DNA of 64,000 bases from positions 1-64,000 of the forward strand of contig NZ_FAOZ01000026.1 in the NCBI RefSeq assembly GCF_001536285.1. The letters are read 5' to 3'. The translations under genes were made by a program, and so were the position numbers. Positions 62,169 through 64,000 of this stretch are shown piece by piece. The number at the start of each line of letters is the position of its first letter. Within the stretch, counting starts at the first letter, position 1. Source of the stretch: Parafrankia irregularis (GTDB taxonomy: Bacteria > Actinomycetota > Actinomycetes > Frankiales > Frankiaceae). Below the pieces are notes generated by a model. That model did no database searches. It saw nothing but the letters and a program-made list of their open reading frames with translations, and was not told the DNA's origin.

Positions 62169-62948
62169 TCAGTAGCAGTTGATCACGTCGACGACCCGGT
62201 CCGCCTGGTCCCCGAGCATCAGCTTGCTCGCGGCCAGCATGCGTGACCGCCAGAAGTCCTCGGCGCCCGCACCGTCGCCGGCCCGGACGAGCTCGACCAG
62301 CCGTCGCTGCGACCGCAGCGCCTGGCGGCGGATCGCGGGCGTGGAACCGCCGGCCTCGCCGCCTACCGCGACCGCGTTGGCCATCACCTCCCGCAGCGTC
62401 TCCGCGACGACGGCCATCGTCTGGTTCCCGGCCAGCGCCATGAGCCGCTGGTGGAACTCCGAGTTCGCGCGGAAGAACGTCTTCGGGCTGGCGATGACCT
62501 CCTCCTGATCCGCGATGAGCGCACCGAGCTCGTCGGCGGCCGCGTCCCGCCGCGGCGACTCCGCCACCTGTCTCGCGGCGATCGGCTCAAGGTGGCTGCG
62601 GGCCGTGTAGACATCCGCCAGCAGCACGTTGCGTGCCAGCAGGAGCAGCGCGGCCGTGCGCGCCGTCACCCGCTCGTCCGGCTTCTGCGCGAAGATCCCG
62701 CCGAGGACGCCCCGCCGCACCGAAACCAGACCCTGGGCCTCGAGGATGCGAAGCGCCTCCCGCAGGGAGGGCCGGGAGACCCCGAAACGTTCCACCAGAT
62801 CCCGCTCCCGGCCCAGCAGGTCGCCGTCGGCGACCTGCCCTCCGACAATGAGCAGGCGCAGCTCGTCGGCGATCAGCTGCGGCTTCTCCCGCGCCGGGCT
62901 GACGCCCGTCCGCACGACCGCGGGCGATCCCCCGCCATCCTGCGCCAT
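62169..62948 (-). CDS. GntR/FadR-family transcriptional regulator
   Basis: A regulator of about 259 residues. The N-terminal winged HTH has GDLLGRERDLVERFGVSRPS and LREALRILEAQGLV. The C-terminal FCD effector domain follows (FFRANSEFHQRLMALAGNQT). The ligand is often an acyl-CoA or carboxylate in this family. ATG 62948 is used; a GTG a few codons upstream is also possible. It is downstream of the amidohydrolase gene and convergent with the catabolic operon, so it is the best local candidate to control the island. Confidence 0.9.
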   Translation of the reverse strand: MAQDGGGSPAVVRTGVSPAREKPQLIADELRLLIVGGQVADGDLLGRERDLVERFGVSRPSLREALRILEAQGLVSVRRGVLGGIFAQKPDERVTARTAALLLLARNVLLADVYTARSHLEPIAARQVAESPRRDAAADELGALIADQEEVIASPKTFFRANSEFHQRLMALAGNQTMAVVAETLREVMANAVAVGGEAGGSTPAIRRQALRSQRRLVELVRAGDGAGAEDFWRSRMLAASKLMLGDQADRVVDVINCY

Positions 62949-62982
62949 GTCCGGCTGCTCACCCGCTCTCTTCACCGCTGTC

Positions 62983-64000
62983 TCAGGCGGTCGCCTTTGT
63001 TCCGACCTCGGAGGCGCGTACACCGATCTGACGCTCGAAACGGCCCTGGTCGAAACTGCGGATCGACACGTCATGCCCGGCCGCTGCCGCGCGCAGCGCA
63101 CCCACCGTGCTCTGCTCCCGCGGCAGATGCGCGAACGGATCGAACGAGTACCAGCGGCACGCGTTCTCGAAGGTCATCTTGTTGATCTCGTCGTCCGGAA
63201 CGCCCATCGTGACCCGCTCCAGCTCCTCCGCCGCCGCCGGCCACGAGGAGTCCGAATGCGGGTAGTCACACTCCCACGAGATGTTGTCGATACCGATGTC
63301 GTGTCGCAGCCTGACCCCGACAGGGTCGGCGATGAAACAGGTCAGGAAGCGCTCCCGGAACACCTCGCTCGGCAACTTCCCGCCGAAGTCCTGACCCGTC
63401 CACAGATGATGCATCTCGTAGGTGCGGTCGATCCGGTCGAGGAAGTATGGGATCCAGCCGGTGCCACCCTCGGACAGTGCGATCCGAAGGTCCGGGAACT
63501 CCTTGATGACCCGCGACCACAGCAGGTCCGCCGCCGCCTGGCAGATGTTCATCGGCTGCAACGTGATCATGACGTCGACCGGAGCGTCCGGCGCCGTCAC
63601 CGACAGCTTCCCGGACGAGCCCAGGTGGATCGACAGCACCGTGCCCGTCTCCGACACCGCCCGCCACAGCGGGTCCCAAGAGCTGTCGTGGAAGCTCGGG
63701 TAGCCCAACGTCGCCGGATTCTCCGTGAACGTCAACGAGTGGCAGCCCTTCGCCGCCACCCGCCGCACCTCCGCCGCGCACAGCTCCGCATCCCACAGCA
63801 CCGGCAACGCCATCGGGATGAACCGCCCCGGGTACGCCCCACACCAGTCGTCGATATGCCAGTCGTTGTACGCCCGCAGCACCGCCAACGCGAGATCCTT
63901 GTCCGCCGCCGCGGCGAACAGGCGCCCACTGAACCCCGGGAACGACGGGAAGCACATCGAGCCGAGAACGCCACCGGCGTTCATGTCCTTGACCCGCTCG
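62983..64000 (-). CDS. Amidohydrolase family protein (5' end outside window)
   Basis: The visible 333+ residues belong to the amidohydrolase-2 (TIM-barrel) family. Motifs include HIDDWCGAYPGRFIPMALP, LSIHLGSSGKLSV with metal-type His, LSEGGTGWIPYFLDRIDRTY and DNISWECDYPHSDSSWP with the catalytic Asp. The reading frame continues past 63984 to the window edge, and the N-terminal HxH metal motif is not included, so the gene is truncated by the window. It may hydrolyse or decarboxylate a ring intermediate of the island pathway. Confidence 0.9.
   Translation of the reverse strand, partial: ERVKDMNAGGVLGSMCFPSFPGFSGRLFAAAADKDLALAVLRAYNDWHIDDWCGAYPGRFIPMALPVLWDAELCAAEVRRVAAKGCHSLTFTENPATLGYPSFHDSSWDPLWRAVSETGTVLSIHLGSSGKLSVTAPDAPVDVMITLQPMNICQAAADLLWSRVIKEFPDLRIALSEGGTGWIPYFLDRIDRTYEMHHLWTGQDFGGKLPSEVFRERFLTCFIADPVGVRLRHDIGIDNISWECDYPHSDSSWPAAAEELERVTMGVPDDEINKMTFENACRWYSFDPFAHLPREQSTVGALRAAAAGHDVSIRSFDQGRFERQIGVRASEVGTKATA

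Noticed and set aside
1-64000. tRNA, rRNA, riboswitch, insertion sequence or phage integration site
   Set aside because: I saw no cloverleaf-like sequence with anticodon arm, no conserved rRNA stretch, no transposase and no integrase by eye. A tool-based scan could still find a small RNA.

Overview
The window is 64 kb of very GC-rich DNA with codon use, leaderless promoters and gene content typical of a soil actinomycete. The mix of SARP regulator, cytochrome P450, many flavin-dependent monooxygenases, several acyl-CoA dehydrogenases and F420/FMN enzymes best fits Frankia or a close relative (Frankiaceae). That placement is an inference from gene content, not a proven match. I see no rRNA, tRNA, CRISPR array, transposase or phage gene.

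Layout. (1) 1-1283: no convincing gene; a 111-bp tandem repeat and a 19-bp tandem repeat. (2) 1284-10277 (+): a tightly packed, translationally coupled cell-surface cluster: secreted beta-propeller/fibronectin-III protein, MoxR AAA ATPase, DUF58 protein, membrane transglutaminase-like protein and transmembrane Ser/Thr kinase. The transglutaminase fold has lost all three catalytic residues. (3) 10307-16176: a large SARP-type regulator with an ATPase domain, divergent from a CPBP (CAAX-type) membrane protease fused to a hemerythrin domain. (4) 16185-24964: an operon for a sugar/lipid-modifying pathway (GT2, DUF2064, methyltransferase, epimerase), a divergent two-component system, a membrane cytochrome-b/molybdopterin oxidoreductase with a small partner protein, and a GT87-type mannosyltransferase-like protein. 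(5) 24908-30794: MTA phosphorylase, a TrkH/TrkA potassium-uptake pair, a cytochrome P450 and an orphan amino-acid-type binding lipoprotein. (6) 31009-36032: an IclR-controlled oxidation module, with a flavin monooxygenase and flavin reductase on one side and an SDR and a zinc alcohol dehydrogenase on the other. Identical palindrome-containing operators flank the iclR gene in inverted orientation. (7) 36172-38757: a TIR-NB-ARC-TPR STAND protein with near-identical 126-nt repeats. (8) 38865-44946: alpha/beta hydrolase, conserved hypothetical and sulfotransferase, with a divergent TetR regulator that has its own operator, then a heme oxygenase. (9) 45038-50693: a PPOX-fold oxidoreductase and a branched-chain-amino-acid-type ABC importer in which both permeases and one ATPase are a single 974-residue polypeptide. 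(10) 51386-64000: a catabolic island with two acyl-CoA synthetases, two LLM oxidoreductases, three acyl-CoA dehydrogenases, an enoyl-CoA hydratase-like protein, an SDR, a GntR/FadR regulator and an amidohydrolase cut by the window end.

How the genes fit together. Regions 9 and 10 look like one regulon for importing, activating and beta-oxidising an unknown hydrophobic acid. The importer's binding protein, two acyl-CoA dehydrogenase promoters and one LLM promoter carry similar very AT-rich palindromes (core ATATCTAGATAT) that stand out in this GC-rich DNA. Two further palindromes of 7-1-7 architecture lie between the importer and the first CoA ligase. Region 2 looks like a cell-envelope or secretion-linked assembly under kinase control. 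The least-described items are the triad-less transglutaminase, the protease-hemerythrin fusion, the inverted iclR operators and the shared AT-rich operators of the catabolic island.
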